Notes: generated by a model not told the origin, from the letters alone. A stretch of 64,000 bases of DNA from Symsagittifera roscoffensis (GCF_963678635.1 NC_087065.1:28909254-28973253); one strand, 5' to 3'. Shown: positions 15,464 through 27,180, counted from the first letter of the stretch. Translations and numbers: made by a program.

Positions 15464-16270
15464 TTTTTTTGACCAAAAATGATTTTTCTATAATGCTCAT
15501 TAATTCAAAAAAAAGCTTTGATTTTATACCAAACCTCAAAATAAGCTCTTTCCACTCTATCTTTGATCAGTTCCAAATGATTACTGAAAATTTTAATTTT
15601 ATCTCGAAAAATGCTTATCATACGTTTTTCATATAAGAAAATTATATGATAAACACTTTTTCGACCAAAAAATTAAAACAGATTTTAGTATATTTCTCAA
15701 AATTTCAAAAAGCTATGATTATATACCAAATCTCATAATAATCTCAATCGAATCTACCTATCATCAGCTTCGAGTGATTCCTAAAATCTTTATTTTTGTC
15801 TCAAAAAATGCTTATCATGCAATTTTTATATATGAAAAATATATGATAAGCATTTTTTCGACCAAAAATTAAATAATGATTTTACTATACTGCTCAACAT
15901 TTCAAAAAGCTATGATAATATACCAAATCTCATAATAAGCTCATTCGACTCTGCCTATGATAACTTTCAAATGATTCCTGAAATCTTTAATTTTTATCTC
16001 GAAAAATGCTTATCATACAATTTTCATATATGAAATTTTTATGATAAGCATTTCTTTGTCCTAAAATTAAAAACGATTTTACTATATTGCTCAACATTTC
16101 AAAAAGCTATGATTATATACCAAATCTCATAATAAACTCAACCGACTCTATCTATGATCAGTTTCAAATGGTTACTGAAATCTTTAAATTTTATCTCGAA
16201 AAATGCTTATCCTTCATATTTCATATATGAAAATTTTATGATAAGAATTTTTTGACGAAAAATTAAAAAA

Positions 16271-19200
16271 TGATTTTACTATAATGCTCAACAATTCGAA
16301 AAGCTCTGATTATATACCATACCTCATGATAAGCTTCTTCCACTCTATCTATGATCAGTTTCAAATGATTACTGAAAACTTTGATTTTTATCTCGAAAAA
16401 TGCTTATCATACGTTTTTCATATGTAAAAATTATATGATAAGCATTTTTTCGACCAAGAAATAAAAAATGATTTTACTATAATGCTTAACATTTCAAAAA
16501 GCTCCGAATATACCAAATCTCATAATCAGCACATTCGACTCTATCTATCTATCTATGATCAGTTTTGAATGATTACTGAAATCCTTAGTTTTTAACTCGA
16601 AAAATGCTTATCATACATTTTTATTTATGAAAATTATATGATAAGCATTTTTTCGACCAAAAAATTGAAAAATGATTTTAATATATTGCTCAACATTTCA
16701 AAAAGCGATGATTATATACCAAATCTCATAATAATCTCATTTGACTCTACCTATCATCAGTTCCAAATGATTCCTAAAATCTTTAATTTTCGTCTCAAAA
16801 AATGCTTATCATACAATTTTCATATATGAAAGTTATATGATAAGCAATTTTTTTACCAAAAAGGATTTTTCTATAAGCTCAACAATTCAAAAATCTCTGA
16901 TTTTATACCAAACCTCAAAATAAGCTCATTCCACTCTATCTTTGATCAGTTCCAAATGATTACTGAAAATTTTAATTTTATCTCGAAAAATGCTTATCAT
17001 ACTTTTTTCATTTAAGAAAATTATATGATAAACACTTTTTCGACCAAAAAACAAAAAAAAATGACTTTACTATAATGCTTAACATTTCAAAAAGCTCCGA
17101 ATATACCAAATCTCATAATAAGCTCATTCGACTCTATCTATAATCAGTTTTGAATGATTACTGAAATCTTTAGTTTTTATCTCGAAAAATGCTTATCATA
17201 CATTTTTCATTTATGAAAATCATATGATAAGCATTTGTTCGACCAAAAAATTAAAACTGATTTTAGTATAGTTCTCAAAATTTCAAAAAGCTAAGATTAT
17301 ATACCAAATCTCACAATAATCTCAATCGACTCTACCTATCATCAGCTTCGAATGATTCCTAAAATCATTAATTTTGTCTCAAAAAATGCTTATCATGCAA
17401 TTTTTACATATGAAAGTTATATGATAAGCATTTTTTTGACCAAAAATTAAATAATGATTTTACTATATTGCTCAACATTTCAAAAAGCTATGATTATATA
17501 CCAAATCTCATAATAAGCTCATTCGACTCTGCCTATGATCACTTTCAAATGATTCCTGAAATCTTTAATTTTTATCTCGAAAAATGCTTATCATACAATT
17601 TTCATATATGAAATTTTTATGATAAGCATTTCTTTGACCTAAAATTTAAAAATGATTTTACTATAATGCTCAACATTTCAAAAAGCTCTGATTATATACC
17701 AAATCTCATAATAAACTCAATCGACTCTATCTATGATCAGTTTCAAATGGTTACTGAAATCTTTGAGTTTTATCTCGAAAAATGCTTATCCTTCATATTT
17801 CATAAATGAAAATTTTATGATAAGCATTTTTTTGACGAAAAAATTAGAAAATGATTTTACTAAAAAGCTCAACAATTCGAAAAGCTCTGATTATATACCA
17901 TACCTCATAATAAGCTTCTTCCACTCTATCTATGATCAGTTTCAAATGATTACTGAAAACCTTGATTTTTATCTCGAAAAATGCTTATCATACATTTTTC
18001 ATATATGAAAATTATATGATAAGCAATTTTTCGACCAAAAAATAAAAAATTATTTTACTATAATGCTTAACATTTCAAAAAACTATGATTATATCAAATC
18101 TCATAATAACCTCACTCGACTCTACCTAGGATCAGTTTCAAATGATTACTGAAATCTTAAAATTTTATCTCGAAAAATGCTTATCATACAATTTTCATAT
18201 ATAAAAATTATATGATAAGCATTTTTTTGACCAAAAATTTAAAAATGATTTTACTATAATTCTCAATATTTCAAAAATCTCTGAGTATACCAAGTCTCAT
18301 AATAAGCTCATTCGACTCTACCTATGATCAGTTTTAAATTATTCCTGAAATTTTTAATTTTTTTCTCGAAAAATGCTTATCATACATTTTTCATATATGA
18401 AAACTATCTGATAAGCATTTTCGACCGAAAATTAATAAATGATTTTACTATAATGCCCAAACCTTTCAAAAAGCTCTGATTATATACCATACCTCATAAC
18501 AAGCTTCTTCCACTCTATCTATGATCAGTTTCAAATGATTACTGAAAACTTTGATTTTTATCTCGAAAAATGCTTATCATACGTTTTTCATATATAAAAA
18601 TTATATGATAAGCATTTTTTCGACCAAGAAATAAAAAATGATTTTACTATAATGCTTAACATTTCAAAAAGCTCCGAATATACCAAATCTCATTATCAGC
18701 ACATTCGACTCTATCTATCTATCTATGATCAGTTTTGAATGATTACTGAAATCCTTAGTTTTTAACTCGAAAAATGCTTATCATACATTTTTATTTATGA
18801 AAATTATATGATAAGCATTTTTTCGACCAAGAAATAAAAAATGATTTTACTATAATGCTCAACAATTCGAAAAGCTCTGATTATATACCATACCTCATGA
18901 TAAGCTTCTTCCACTCTATCTATGATCAGTTTCAAATGATTACTGAAAACTTTGATTTTTATCTCGAAAAATGCTTATCATACGTTTTTCATATATAAAA
19001 ATTATATGATAAGCATTTTTTCGACCAAGAAATAAAAAATGATTTTACTATAATGCTTAACATTTCAAAAAGCTCCGAATATACCAAATCTCATAATCAG
19101 CACATTCGACTCTATCTATCTATCTATGATCAGTTTTGAATGATTACTGAAATCCTTAGTTTTTAACTCGCAAAATGCTTATCATACATTTTTATTTATG

Positions 19201-21420
19201 AAAATTATATGATAAGCATTTTTTCGACCAAAAAATTAAAAAATGATTTTAATATATTGCTCAACATTTCAAAAAGCGATGATTATATACCAAATCTCAT
19301 AATAATCTCATTTGACTCTACCTATCATCAGTTCCAAATGATTCCTAAAATCTTTAATTTTCGTCTCAAAAAATGCTTATCATACAATTTTCATATATGA
19401 AAGTTATATGATAAGCAATTTTTTGACCAAAAAGGATTTTTCTATAAGCTCAACAATTCAAAAATCTCTGATTTTATACCAAACCTCAAAATAAGCTCAT
19501 TCCACTCTATCTTTGATCAGTTCCAAATGATTACTGAAAATTTTAATTTTATCTCGAAAAATGCTTATCATACTTTTTTCATTTAAGAAAATTATATGAT
19601 AAACACTTTTTCGACCAAAAAACAAAAAAAAATGACTTTACTATAATGCTTAACATTTCAAAAAGCTCCGAATATACCAAATCTCATAATAAGCTCATTC
19701 GACTCTATCTATAATCAGTTTTGAATGATTACTGAAATCTTTAGTTTTTATCTCGAAAAATGCTTATCATACATTTTTCATTTATGAAAATCATATGATA
19801 AGCATTTGTTCGACCAAAAAATTAAAACTGATTTTAGTATAGTTCTCAAAATTTCAAAAAGCTAAGATTATATACCAAATCTCACAATAATCTCAATCGA
19901 CTCTACCTATCATCAGCTTCGAATGATTCCTAAAATCATTAATTTTGTCTCAAAAAATGCTTATCATGCAATTTTTACATATGAAAGTTATATGATAAGC
20001 ATTTTTTTGACCAAAAATTAAATAATGATTTTACTATATTGCTCAACATTTCAAAAAGCTATGATTATATACCAAATCTCATAATAAGCTCATTCGACTC
20101 TGCCTATGATCACTTTCAAATGATTCCTGAAATCTTTAATTTTTATCTCGAAAAATGCATATCATACAATTTTCATATATGAAATTTTTATGATAAGCAT
20201 TTCTTTGACCTAAAATTAAAAAATGATTTTACTATAATGCTCAACATTTCAAAAAGCTCTGATTATATACCAAATCTCATAATAAACTCAATCAACTATA
20301 TCTATGATCAGTTTCAAATGGTTACTGAAATCTTAAATTTTTATCTCGAAAAATGCTTATCATACAATTTTCATATATGAAATTTTTATGATAAGCATTT
20401 CTTTGTCCTGAAATTAAAAAATGATTTTACTATATTGCTCAACATTTCAAAAAGCTATGATTATATACTAAATCTCATAATAAACTCAATCGACTCCATC
20501 TATGATCAGTTTCAAATGGTTACTGAAATCTTTGAGTTTTATCTCGAAAAATGCTTATCCTTCATATTTCATAAATGAAAATTTTATGATAAGCATTTTT
20601 TTGACGAAAAAATTAAAAAATGATTTTACTAAAAAGCTCAACAATTCGAAAAGCTCTGATTATATACCATACCTCATAATAAGCTTCTTCCACTCTATCT
20701 ATGATCAGTTTCAAATGATTACTGAAAACTTTGATTTTTATCTCGAAAAATGCTTATCATACATTTTTCATATATGAAAAATATATGATAAGCAATTTTT
20801 CGACCAAAAAATAAAAAATTATTTTACTATAATGCTTAACATTTCAAAAAACTATGATTATATCAAATCTCATAATAACCTCACTCGACTCTACCTAGGA
20901 TCAGTTTCAAATGATTACTGAAATCTTAAAATTTTATCTCGAAAAATGCTTATCATACAATTTTCATATATAAAAATTATATGATAAGCATTTTTTTGAC
21001 CAAAAATTTAAAAATGATTTTACTATAATTCTCAATATTTCAAAGATCTCTGAGTATACCAAGTCTCATAATAAGCTCATTCGACTCTACCTATGATCAG
21101 TTTTAAATTATTTCTGAAATTTTTAATTTTTTTCTCGAAAAATGCTTATCATACATTTTTCATATATGAAAACTATCTGATAAGCATTTTCGACCGAAAA
21201 TTAATAAATGATTTTACTATAATGCCCAAACCTTTCAAAAAGCTCTGATTATATACCATACCTCATAACAAGCTTCTTCCACTCTATCTATGATCAGTTT
21301 CAAATGATTACTGAAAATTTTGATTTTTATCTCGAAAAATGCTTATCATACATTTTTCATATATGAAAATTCTATGATAAACAATTTTTCGACCAAAAAA
21401 GAAAAAAGGATTTTACTATA
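16271..21420. repeat. Segmental duplication within the satellite (2571-bp offset, 13 monomers)
   Basis: The block starting TGATTTTACTATAATGCTCA at 16271 starts again at 18842, and the following monomers match in order nearly base for base, including a monomer with a CTATCTATCTATCTAT expansion at 16541 and about 19107. Farther right the offset grows to 2769, because the second copy holds one extra monomer near 20221-20420. A further partial copy of the first monomers lies at 18460-18835. Confidence 0.85.
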
Positions 21421-21804
21421 ATGCTTAACATTTCAAAAAGCTATGAATATACCAAATCTCATAATAAGCTCACTCGACTCTATCTATGATCAGTTTCAAA
21501 TGGTTACTGAAATCTTTAAATTTGATCTCGAAAAATATTTATCATTCAATTTTCATAATGAAAATTTTATGATAATCGTTTTTTTGACGAAAAATTTAAA
21601 AGTGATTTTACTATAATGCTCAACAATTCGAAAAGCTCTGATTATATACCATACCTCATAATAAGCTTCTTCCACTCTATCTATGATCAGTTTCAAATGA
21701 TTACTGAAAATTTTGACTTTTATCTCGAAAAATGCTTATCATACATTTTTCATATATGAAAATTATATGATAAACAATTTTTCGACCAAAAATAAAAAAT
21801 GATT

Positions 21805-22950
21805 TTTACTATAATGCTTAACATTTCAAAAAGCTATGAATATACCAAATCTCAAAATAAATGATTTTACTATAATGCCCAACCTTTCAAAAAGCTCTGA
21901 TTATATACCATACCTCATAACAAGCTTCTTCCACTCTATCTATGATCAGTTTCAAATGATTACTGAAAATTTTGATTTTTATCTCGACAAATGCTTATCA
22001 TACATTTTTCATATATGAAAATTATATGATAAACAATTTTTCGACCAAAAAATAAAAAAGGATTTTACTATAATGCTTAACATTTCAAAAAGCTATGAAT
22101 ATACCAAATCTCATAATAAGCTCACTCGACTCTATCTATGATCAGTTTCAAATAGTTACTGAAATCTTTAAATTTGATCTCGAAAAATACTTATCATTCA
22201 ATTTTCATATATGAAAATTTTATGATAAGCGTTTTTTTGACGAAAAATTTAAAAGTGATTTTACTATAATGCTCATTAATTCGAAAAGCTCTGATTATAT
22301 ACCATACCTCATAATAAGCTTCTTCCACTCTATCTATGATCAGTTTCAAATGATTACTGAAAATTTTGACTTTTATCTCGAAAAATGCTTATCATACATT
22401 TTTCATATATGAAAATTATATGATAAACAATTTTTCGACCAAAAAATAAAAAATGATTTTACTATAATGCTTAACATTTCAAAAAGCTATGAATATACCA
22501 AATCTCAAAATAAATGATTTTACTATAATGCCCAACCTTTCAAAAAGCTCTGATTATATACCATACCTCATAACAAGCTTCTTCCACTCTATCTATGATC
22601 AGTTTCAAATGATTACTGAAAATTTTGATTTTTATCTCGACAAATGCTTATCATACATTTTTCATATATGAAAATTATATGATAAACAATTTTTCGACCA
22701 AAAAATAAAAAATGATTTTAGTATAATGCTTAACATTTCAAAAAGCTATGAATATACCAAATCTCAAAATAAATGATTTTACTATAATGCCCAACCTTTC
22801 AAAAAGCTCTGATTATATACCATACCTCATAACAAGCTTCTTCCACTCTATCTATGATCAGTTTCAAATGATTACTGAAAATTTTTTTTTTTTATCTCGA
22901 CAAATGCTTATCATACATTTTTCATATATGAAAATTATATGATAAACAAT
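21805..22950. repeat. 259-bp chimeric monomers (197 + 62 bp)
   Basis: At about 21836, 22489 and 22748 (and once at 13685) the monomer carries an internal 62-bp partial duplication. The block CTATGAATATACCAAATCTC is followed at once by AAAATAAATGATTTTACTAT and a second copy of the CAAAAAGCTCTG block. The 259-bp and 653-bp spacings are 197n + 62. One copy also has a run of T (about 22884-22896). Confidence 0.8.
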
Positions 22951-24137
22951 TTTTCGACCAAAAAATAAAAAAGGATTTTACTATAATGCTTAACATTTCA
23001 AAAAGCTATGAATATACCAAATCTCATAATAAGCTCATTCGACTCTACCTATGATCAGTTTCATATGATTCCTGAAGTCTTTAGTTTTATCTCGAAAAAA
23101 GCCTATCATACATTTTTCATAAATGAAAGTTTTATGATAAGCCTTTTTCTGACGTAAAATTAAATAATGATTTTACTATAATGCTCAACAATTCGAAAAG
23201 CTCTGATTATATACCATACCTCATAATAAGCTTCTTCCACTCTATCTATGATCAGTTTCAAATGATTACTGAAAATTTTGACTTTTATCTCGAAAAATGC
23301 TTATCATACATTTTTCATATATGAAAATTATATGATAAACAATTTTTCGACCAAAAAATAAAAAATGATTTTACTATAATGCTTAACATTTCAAAAAGCT
23401 ATGAATATACCAAATCTCATAATAAGCTCACTCGACTCTACGTAGGATCAGTTTCAAATGATTACTGAAATCTTAAATTTTTATCTCGAAAAATTTTTAT
23501 CATACAATTTTCATATATAAAAATTATATGATAAGCATTTTTTTGACCAAAAATTTAAAAATGATTTTACTATAATTCTCAACATTTCAAAAATCTCTGA
23601 GTATACCAAGTCTCATAATAAGCTCATTCGACTCTACCTATGATCAGTTTCAAATTATTCCTGAAATTTTTATTTTTTTTCTCGAAAAATGCTTATCATA
23701 CAATTTTCATATATGAAAACTATCTGATAAGCATTTTCGACCGAAAACTAAAAAATGATTTTACTATAATGCTCAACCTTTCAAAAAGCTCTGATTATAT
23801 ACTGAATCTCATTATAAGTCATTTGACTCTATCTATGATCAGTTTCAAATGATTACTGAAATTTTCAATTTTTTTTTTCACGAAAAATGCTTATCATACG
23901 TTTTTCATATATGAAAATTATATTATAAGCATCTTTTCGACCAAAAAATAAAAAATGATTTTACTAAAAAGCTCAACATTTCAAAAAGCTCCGAATATAC
24001 CAAATTTCATAATAAGCTCATTCGACTCTACCTATGATCAGTTTAAAATGATAACTAAAGTTTTTAATTTTTATCTCGAAAAATGCTTATCATACAATTT
24101 TCATATATAAAAATTATATGATAAGCATTTTTTCGAC

Positions 24138-24520
24138 TAAATGTCAAATCAAAATTTCGACAGTTAAAATGCCCGCAATATTCAAAAACTCAATTTAATT
24201 CCGAATAAACATAAATCTAAAACTGATTTTGAATAGTTTTTTAAAAAGTTTTCTTTTCTATGAAAAAAATGTTAATCATGAAGTTTTCATAATTGAAATT
24301 TTTATAATAAACATTTTTTGTCATTCAAAAATTAAAATTTTTTTTTGATTACCAGAAAGCTTTAAATGCGTCGAGTAGAATATGTACTGGACCAAAACTC
24401 TTTGAAACCATTTTGAAATTTTTTATGAAATTTGTATGGTAAGCAGTTTTTCCATAGACACCATATATGAAATTGTATGACAAGCATTTTTCTTCTATGG
24501 ACGTCAACCCGGGCGTTCAG
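24138..24520. repeat. Degenerate satellite edge
   Basis: Sequence similar to the satellite fades here. Remnants of the hairpin block are still recognisable (around 24270-24312 and 24434-24492, with AAGCATTTTT after a TATGA-like arm), but spacing and sequence are lost. After about 24500 the composition changes to less AT-rich DNA. This is the array boundary. Confidence 0.6.
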
Positions 24521-24539
24521 CTGATTTACTAAATTTTGT

Positions 24540-24850
24540 TGCCTGGACCGCTCCCAGAGCCATTTTATCTATGAGTGGTTTGCGTTTTCACTGCATCCAA
24601 GAGCAAGGCGCATTCCTTTTTTGAAGTGTCCTCCCTGACTGCAAAAGAAGCATTTTGCTGCAATTTTTTGGATCAGTCCTTGGTATTATTCGAAGTCGCG
24701 CACCAATTTCATGTCTGCTTCACAGGTAGCGTGACCAGTACTATTCAGTTTCTGGCGGTAGGTTTGCATTCCGTTCAATGATGCTCCGTTGAGCCACAGT
24801 TCACACACGACTTTTTCTTGCCCAAGTCCTCCCTGAGTTTGCCGGCAAAT
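24540..24850 (-). pseudogene. Decayed gag-type fragment with a CCHC zinc knuckle
   Basis: On the minus strand, a frame through 24840-24745 reads a lysine-rich stretch and then a CX2CX4HX4C nucleic-acid-binding knuckle (first Cys codon 24807-24805, last Cys codon 24768-24766). An in-frame TGA lies between His and the last Cys, where Trp or another residue would be expected, and further stops follow. Knuckles of this type belong to retroelement Gag proteins or some cellular RNA-binding proteins. With the stops and no flanking domains, an old gag fragment is the best reading; the family is not determined. Confidence 0.5.
24593..24625. repeat. Short dispersed repeat, copy 1 of 3
   Basis: GCATCCAAGAGCAAGGCGC followed by ATTCCTTTTTTGAA recurs almost unchanged at 26091-26122, and in part at 26138-26162. 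Between the last two lies an inverted partial copy (GAATGCGCCTTGCAAGAGCC, 26121-26140). Copy 1 lies inside the decayed gag-like frame. Confidence 0.7.
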
Positions 24851-25509
24851 GAGTGACTATTTGCTTTTATATCCCTTGCTAGCCGAAGGTGCTTTCAAAA
24901 ATTTGTTCCAAATTTGTTCGAAAAATTGAAAATGTCTGAAAATCTATGGTTTCAGGTATAGGACATGAAAGATAATAGATAATGATCCGAGTTCTGTGTC
25001 ACTTCTCCTCCAAGCAGAAAAAGTTTAAGTGAGCCTTGTTTAATTAACAAGAGCTGCTGGGTTGTATTTCGACCCGAGAACTTGAGAGTTGTTTGATGAA
25101 CAGGAATAAAATAAATGAATTGTCAATTTTTTATCATCATGTTTTAAATGAAAACAGAGAGGGAAATCGTTATTTTAATTTTTATTTTAAACTTTATTCT
25201 ATTCTAAACAGAATTTCGGGAAGGGCTCTCGAGGTTCACCGGACAGTATTTCAAGTACTTAACGTTCAGCACAAGGGCGGATTTAAAATTTTCTCAAGGA
25301 TCATGATTGGCGGACTTTCAAAAAAAATAGATTGTTTTCTTAGGTTGCCCAAATTTATTTACCGAGATCTCCGAAAACTTTAAAAAAATTGACCTTTTTG
25401 AAGAATACTTTCTGCACGCCGACAGGCCTTAAAAAACAGGCCAAATTTGCCATTTTCGCTAAGCTGGCAAAAAGTTGCGTTACTAGACAGTTTACAGATT
25501 TACATCATT
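24851..25509. other. Intergenic stretch without a recognisable gene
   Basis: A 96-codon open frame on the plus strand (25093-25383) has no recognised domain, no signal peptide and ordinary AT-rich composition. It may be debris of a repeat: the phrase around 25270-25310 resembles the complement of 26170-26260. Nothing else was supported here. Confidence 0.4.
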
Positions 25510-26048
25510 TTTTACAAGCTTGCCAAAATAGGCTTCGACGATGAGTTTTTCTTCGTAATACATTGTCTCATTCCCGCAATGTAACAAGTGGTGGTCCACA
25601 GGGATCAATTTTTGCAATGTTCTTGTTTTCTTTAAATATAAACAATATGCCAGAAATTTTTGACAACCCTTATTGGAAATAGCTTTGACATTTCTTCGAT
25701 TCAAACAGATTTAAACAATGTAATCACCTGGGCAGCAGAAAACAGAAATGACTTTATTTTTGACAAATTTGAACAAATTAGATTTCAAAATTCAAACAAG
25801 CGATACCCTTTAAGCGACCTTTTATCTTTTGATATAGAACAAATAGTTTTAAAAGACACAATGAAAGACCTCGGTATTTTGTGCAATTTCAAAATGTCAT
25901 AGATATACCGCGTCACCGAAAGGCTTAAAAAAGCAAGCATGCAATTTACTTACATCAGAAGATCTTCACCAATTTCACTGAGTAGCTCTGTTCGGGTTTC
26001 GTTTTTTAACTTGGCATTACAAGGAAAATTCCTTGAAAAGTTAATTTA
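25510..26048 (+). pseudogene. LINE (non-LTR) reverse transcriptase remnant
   Basis: Three segments on the plus strand follow the order of a jockey/CR1-type LINE reverse transcriptase. First is a segment with KLAKIGFDDEF (about 25512-25580). Second, in another frame, is VTSGGPQGSIF with NINNMPE (about 25585-25660), the classical PQG block. Third is IGNSFDISSIQTDLNNVITW through KDLGILCNF (about 25670-25895), the region after the catalytic box. After a stop the same frame continues with an RVTERLKKAS phrase typical of the next conserved block. The FADD catalytic motif between the second and third segments is missing, apparently deleted with a frameshift. The element is dead; its clade is only approximate. 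Confidence 0.75.
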
Positions 26049-26090
26049 GTCGACAAGGGAAGTCAAAGTATATGGTTAGTTCTGGTCTCT

Positions 26091-26162
26091 GCATCCAAGA
26101 GCAAGGCGCGTTCCTTTTTTGAATGCGCCTTGCAAGAGCCATCCAAGAGCAAGGCGCATTCC
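26091..26162. repeat. Short dispersed repeat, copies 2 and 3 with inverted piece
   Basis: This is the same unit as at 24593, present twice here in forward orientation (26091-26122 and 26138-26162) around an inverted partial copy. The arrangement can fold into a stem, but no function is indicated. Confidence 0.65.
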
Positions 26163-26400
26163 AGTTTGCTCTTCTAAAAACAATGGTCGACAAAATTTTT
26201 GTAAATTGCCCCGCCCCCACCCCTCGAGAAAATCCTAGATCCGCCAGAATCTCATTTTTCAAGGTTGAGGCAACATTTTCCAGCCAGAGTGGGTGAGTAA
26301 AATGTCTCAAGCTGACTAAATTGGTAGCTAAAAAATTGCGAGCCGGTTTAATATTGGGCCTTCCTCAAAAACCTGGTAACCCAGCTGTTGACTTTTTTGA

Positions 26401-26408
26401 TATATAAG
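26401..26408 (+). promoter_or_regulatory. TATA box of the 204-aa secreted-protein gene
   Basis: TATATAAG lies 125 bp upstream of the ATG at 26526. A start of transcription about 30 bp downstream would leave an untranslated leader of about 95 nt. The match and spacing are good, but initiation is not shown by sequence alone. Confidence 0.6.
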
Positions 26409-26525
26409 TAACTGTTCGGCGTAACAGATATTTATTTGGACCATAAAGCTCTCAACTCTGTATAGTCTCAATTCGTTTTGTTTTGACTTACCAATTTACA
26501 ATTTAAAACTAAAACTAAAGCAGAT

Positions 26526-27140
26526 ATGAATGGAGCCCTCCTTATCTCTTGTGCATTCTTGGCCATGGTTTTGAATCGCATGTCATGCGAAATGCATCCA
26601 GAGAGAGAAGAAACTGTCACGACGCTGCGCATGATTGTGAACAACACAATCGAAAGAGTTTCCGAGCTGGTCTCAGTCATACATGAAGACAGCGAGTCCT
26701 TTTGGCAAACGGTTAACGAAACCAGTCAACTCTCTAATATGATGATCGGAAATTTGGAAACGGAAATAAAAAGTATATATCTTATCCTGGATAGGTGCAA
26801 GTTAAAAATGAACGAAGACGGTGCAATCGCAGCTGAAATTTTCAACAGAATCAATACTCAGATCTTAAGGCCTACGCCAGATTACGATCAGATTTTAGCG
26901 GATACGATTGCGTGGCACGAGCGAAATTCAAATCGAGCTCTTGAAATTGAGGATGTAATAAAATGGAGGGTTGGAAAAATTCTCGAGCTCTCCACTCCTG
27001 GGGCTTTGGCGGCAACAAAGGCAAGAAAGATAGAGAACGAAGTAAAAAAGTTTTTTCCACTTGTGGATGACGGAGGACTGATCATCGAGGAATTGATTAA
27101 GAATTTGAAGAAGTTGTCGAACCCAATAAAATTGTATTAG
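26526..27140 (+). CDS. Secreted helical protein, 204 aa, function unknown
   Basis: The frame is uninterrupted from ATG to TAG. It is the longest intact plus-strand frame in the window and is richer in GC than its surroundings. Residues 1-21 form a typical signal peptide (MNGALLISCAFLAMVLNRMS then Cys). The mature part is mostly charged and amphipathic, with heptad-like stretches (for example around residues 30-60 and 160-200) that suggest helical bundles or coiled coil. It has one further Cys near residue 91 and no transmembrane segment after the signal. A TATA box upstream and an AATAAA 35 nt after the stop frame a compact intronless gene. It lies between LINE debris and the large retroelement. 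No family was recognised. If the host is a larvacean, a lineage-specific secreted protein (for example an epithelial or house-type product) is possible but unproven. Confidence 0.75.
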   Translation: MNGALLISCAFLAMVLNRMSCEMHPEREETVTTLRMIVNNTIERVSELVSVIHEDSESFWQTVNETSQLSNMMIGNLETEIKSIYLILDRCKLKMNEDGAIAAEIFNRINTQILRPTPDYDQILADTIAWHERNSNRALEIEDVIKWRVGKILELSTPGALAATKARKIENEVKKFFPLVDDGGLIIEELIKNLKKLSNPIKLY

Positions 27141-27174
27141 CTAATTTTAAAATTGGTAAAATAAGAGCTGTTCA

Positions 27175-27180
27175 AATAAA
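27175..27180 (+). terminator. Poly(A) signal of the secreted-protein gene
   Basis: AATAAA lies 35 nt after the stop codon at 27140, in an AT-rich context. An earlier AATAAA at about 27125 is inside the coding frame. Confidence 0.6.

Larger units (their letters stand above)
1..24137. repeat. Tandem satellite array, ~197-bp monomer, ~120 copies
   Basis: A single head-to-tail satellite fills the first 24 kb and enters from the left edge. The landmark GCTCATTCGACTCTA recurs at about 650, 846, 1044, 1242 and 1439, giving steps of 196-198 bp. Each monomer holds the same ordered blocks: GATCAGTTTCAAATGATT, TCTCGAAAAATGCTTATCAT, a hairpin, CGACCAAAAATTAAAAAATG, CTCAACATTTCAAAAAGCTC and ATATACCAAATCTCATAATA. 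Neighbouring monomers differ by scattered substitutions and 1-3 nt indels, and blocks of 3 to 14 monomers are duplicated locally. Reading frames of 60-96 codons occur because a 198-bp monomer is 66 codons, but indels destroy the frame and nothing suggests translation. Arrays of this kind are typical of centromeric or pericentromeric heterochromatin; that location is inference. Confidence 0.97.

Noticed and set aside
239-24000. Dozens of 60-96-codon frames sharing MLNISKSSDYIPNLIIS-type peptides
   Set aside because: They are translations of the satellite monomer. A 198-bp monomer keeps frame by arithmetic, but frequent 1-2-bp indels close it, and similar frames open on both strands.
1-24137. 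CRISPR-like array (regular repeats)
   Set aside because: There are no short conserved repeats with unique spacers; the whole 197-bp unit is repeated and the context is eukaryotic.
24575-24781. Plus-strand 68-codon frame with several Cys
   Set aside because: It is the complement of the decayed gag-like fragment with the zinc knuckle and has no domain of its own.
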